Shown here piece after piece: positions 5,818-5,863 of a stretch of DNA of 5,863 bases. Each line of letters starts with the position of its first letter. Position 1 is the first letter of the stretch. Where the stretch lies: positions 1-5,863 of the forward strand of contig SKIM01000263.1 in the NCBI GenBank assembly GCA_007116445.1. Reading direction: 5' to 3'. The translations under genes were made by a program, and so were the position numbers. The notes under the pieces were generated by a model. The model ran no database searches, was not told the origin of the DNA, and saw only the letters and a list, made by a program, of their open reading frames with translations. Source of the DNA: Natronohydrobacter sp. (lineage in GTDB: Bacteria > Pseudomonadota > Alphaproteobacteria > Rhodobacterales > Rhodobacteraceae).

Positions 5818-5863
5818 CAAAATTTCCGTCAGGGGCGTCCGGCCGAGCGGCTGCTCTGCGGGA
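5806..5863 (+). CDS. Possible start of a divergent gene running off the window (tentative)
   Basis: From ATG 5806 the frame stays open to the window end (19 full codons: MVYNQNFRQGRPAERLLCG). An alternative GTG frame at 5799 is also open. Neither has a clear Shine-Dalgarno, and I recognise no family in so few residues. The short length in GC-rich DNA makes an open frame unremarkable. Listed only because something divergent from icd plausibly begins here. Confidence 0.15.
   Translation, partial: MVYNQNFRQGRPAERLLCG

Noticed and set aside
5829..5863. GGCCGAGCGGC resembling the D-arm of a class II (Ser/Leu) tRNA
   Set aside because: The base at the conserved T8 position does not fit, and no anticodon arm or T-arm can be checked because the window ends. 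More likely chance in GC-rich sequence.
1..5863. Mobile element, CRISPR array, toxin-antitoxin or phage genes
   Set aside because: No transposase-like, integrase-like or short paired ORFs, no terminal inverted repeats and no regularly spaced direct repeats were seen. All the long frames are explained by the seven genes listed.

Overview
The window is a GC-rich chromosomal segment. It most likely comes from an alphaproteobacterium of the Rhodobacterales/Rhodobacteraceae type. That placement rests on the protein sequences (an Irr-type Fur-family regulator with an HPH motif next to fabA, a Rhodobacter-like SmpB C-terminus, a monomeric NADP-isocitrate dehydrogenase) and on recall, not on a database search. 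All of it looks like ordinary housekeeping or accessory-metabolism DNA. I see no mobile element, CRISPR array, phage gene, rRNA gene, tRNA gene or toxin-antitoxin pair.

Layout: (1) 1-270 (+) is the C-terminal half of smpB, the tmRNA-binding trans-translation factor, cut by the window edge. (2) 360-1422 (-) is a two-gene lrgA-lrgB (CidA/CidB-type) membrane operon with an 8-nt start/stop overlap. (3) 1523-2407 (+) is a ten-helix EamA/DMT-family permease, divergent from lrgA across 100 bp. (4) 2385-2822 (-) is a Fur-family regulator, best matched to Irr. It is convergent with the permease and overlaps it by 23 bp. (5) 2960-3469 (+) is fabA, divergent from irr across a 137-bp control region and closed by a very strong GC hairpin. 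(6) 3530-5737 (-) is icd, a 735-residue monomeric NADP-dependent isocitrate dehydrogenase, convergent with fabA on the same hairpin. (7) 5738-5863 is the icd upstream region, with a near-palindromic GTATAC element and possibly the start of a divergent gene.

The genes do not form one pathway. They are small independent units: ribosome rescue, LrgAB membrane proteins (now linked in several bacteria to pyruvate or small-acid transport and to cell lysis control), an exporter of unknown substrate, iron/heme-responsive regulation, unsaturated fatty-acid synthesis, and TCA-cycle NADPH production.

The points most worth a second look are regulatory or contextual: a promoter that predicts a leaderless irr mRNA, an inverted repeat over the irr -35 box, a hairpin that could mask the lrgA ribosome-binding site, fabA apparently without its usual fabB partner, and the palindrome upstream of icd. 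I found no convincing sign of an undescribed system.
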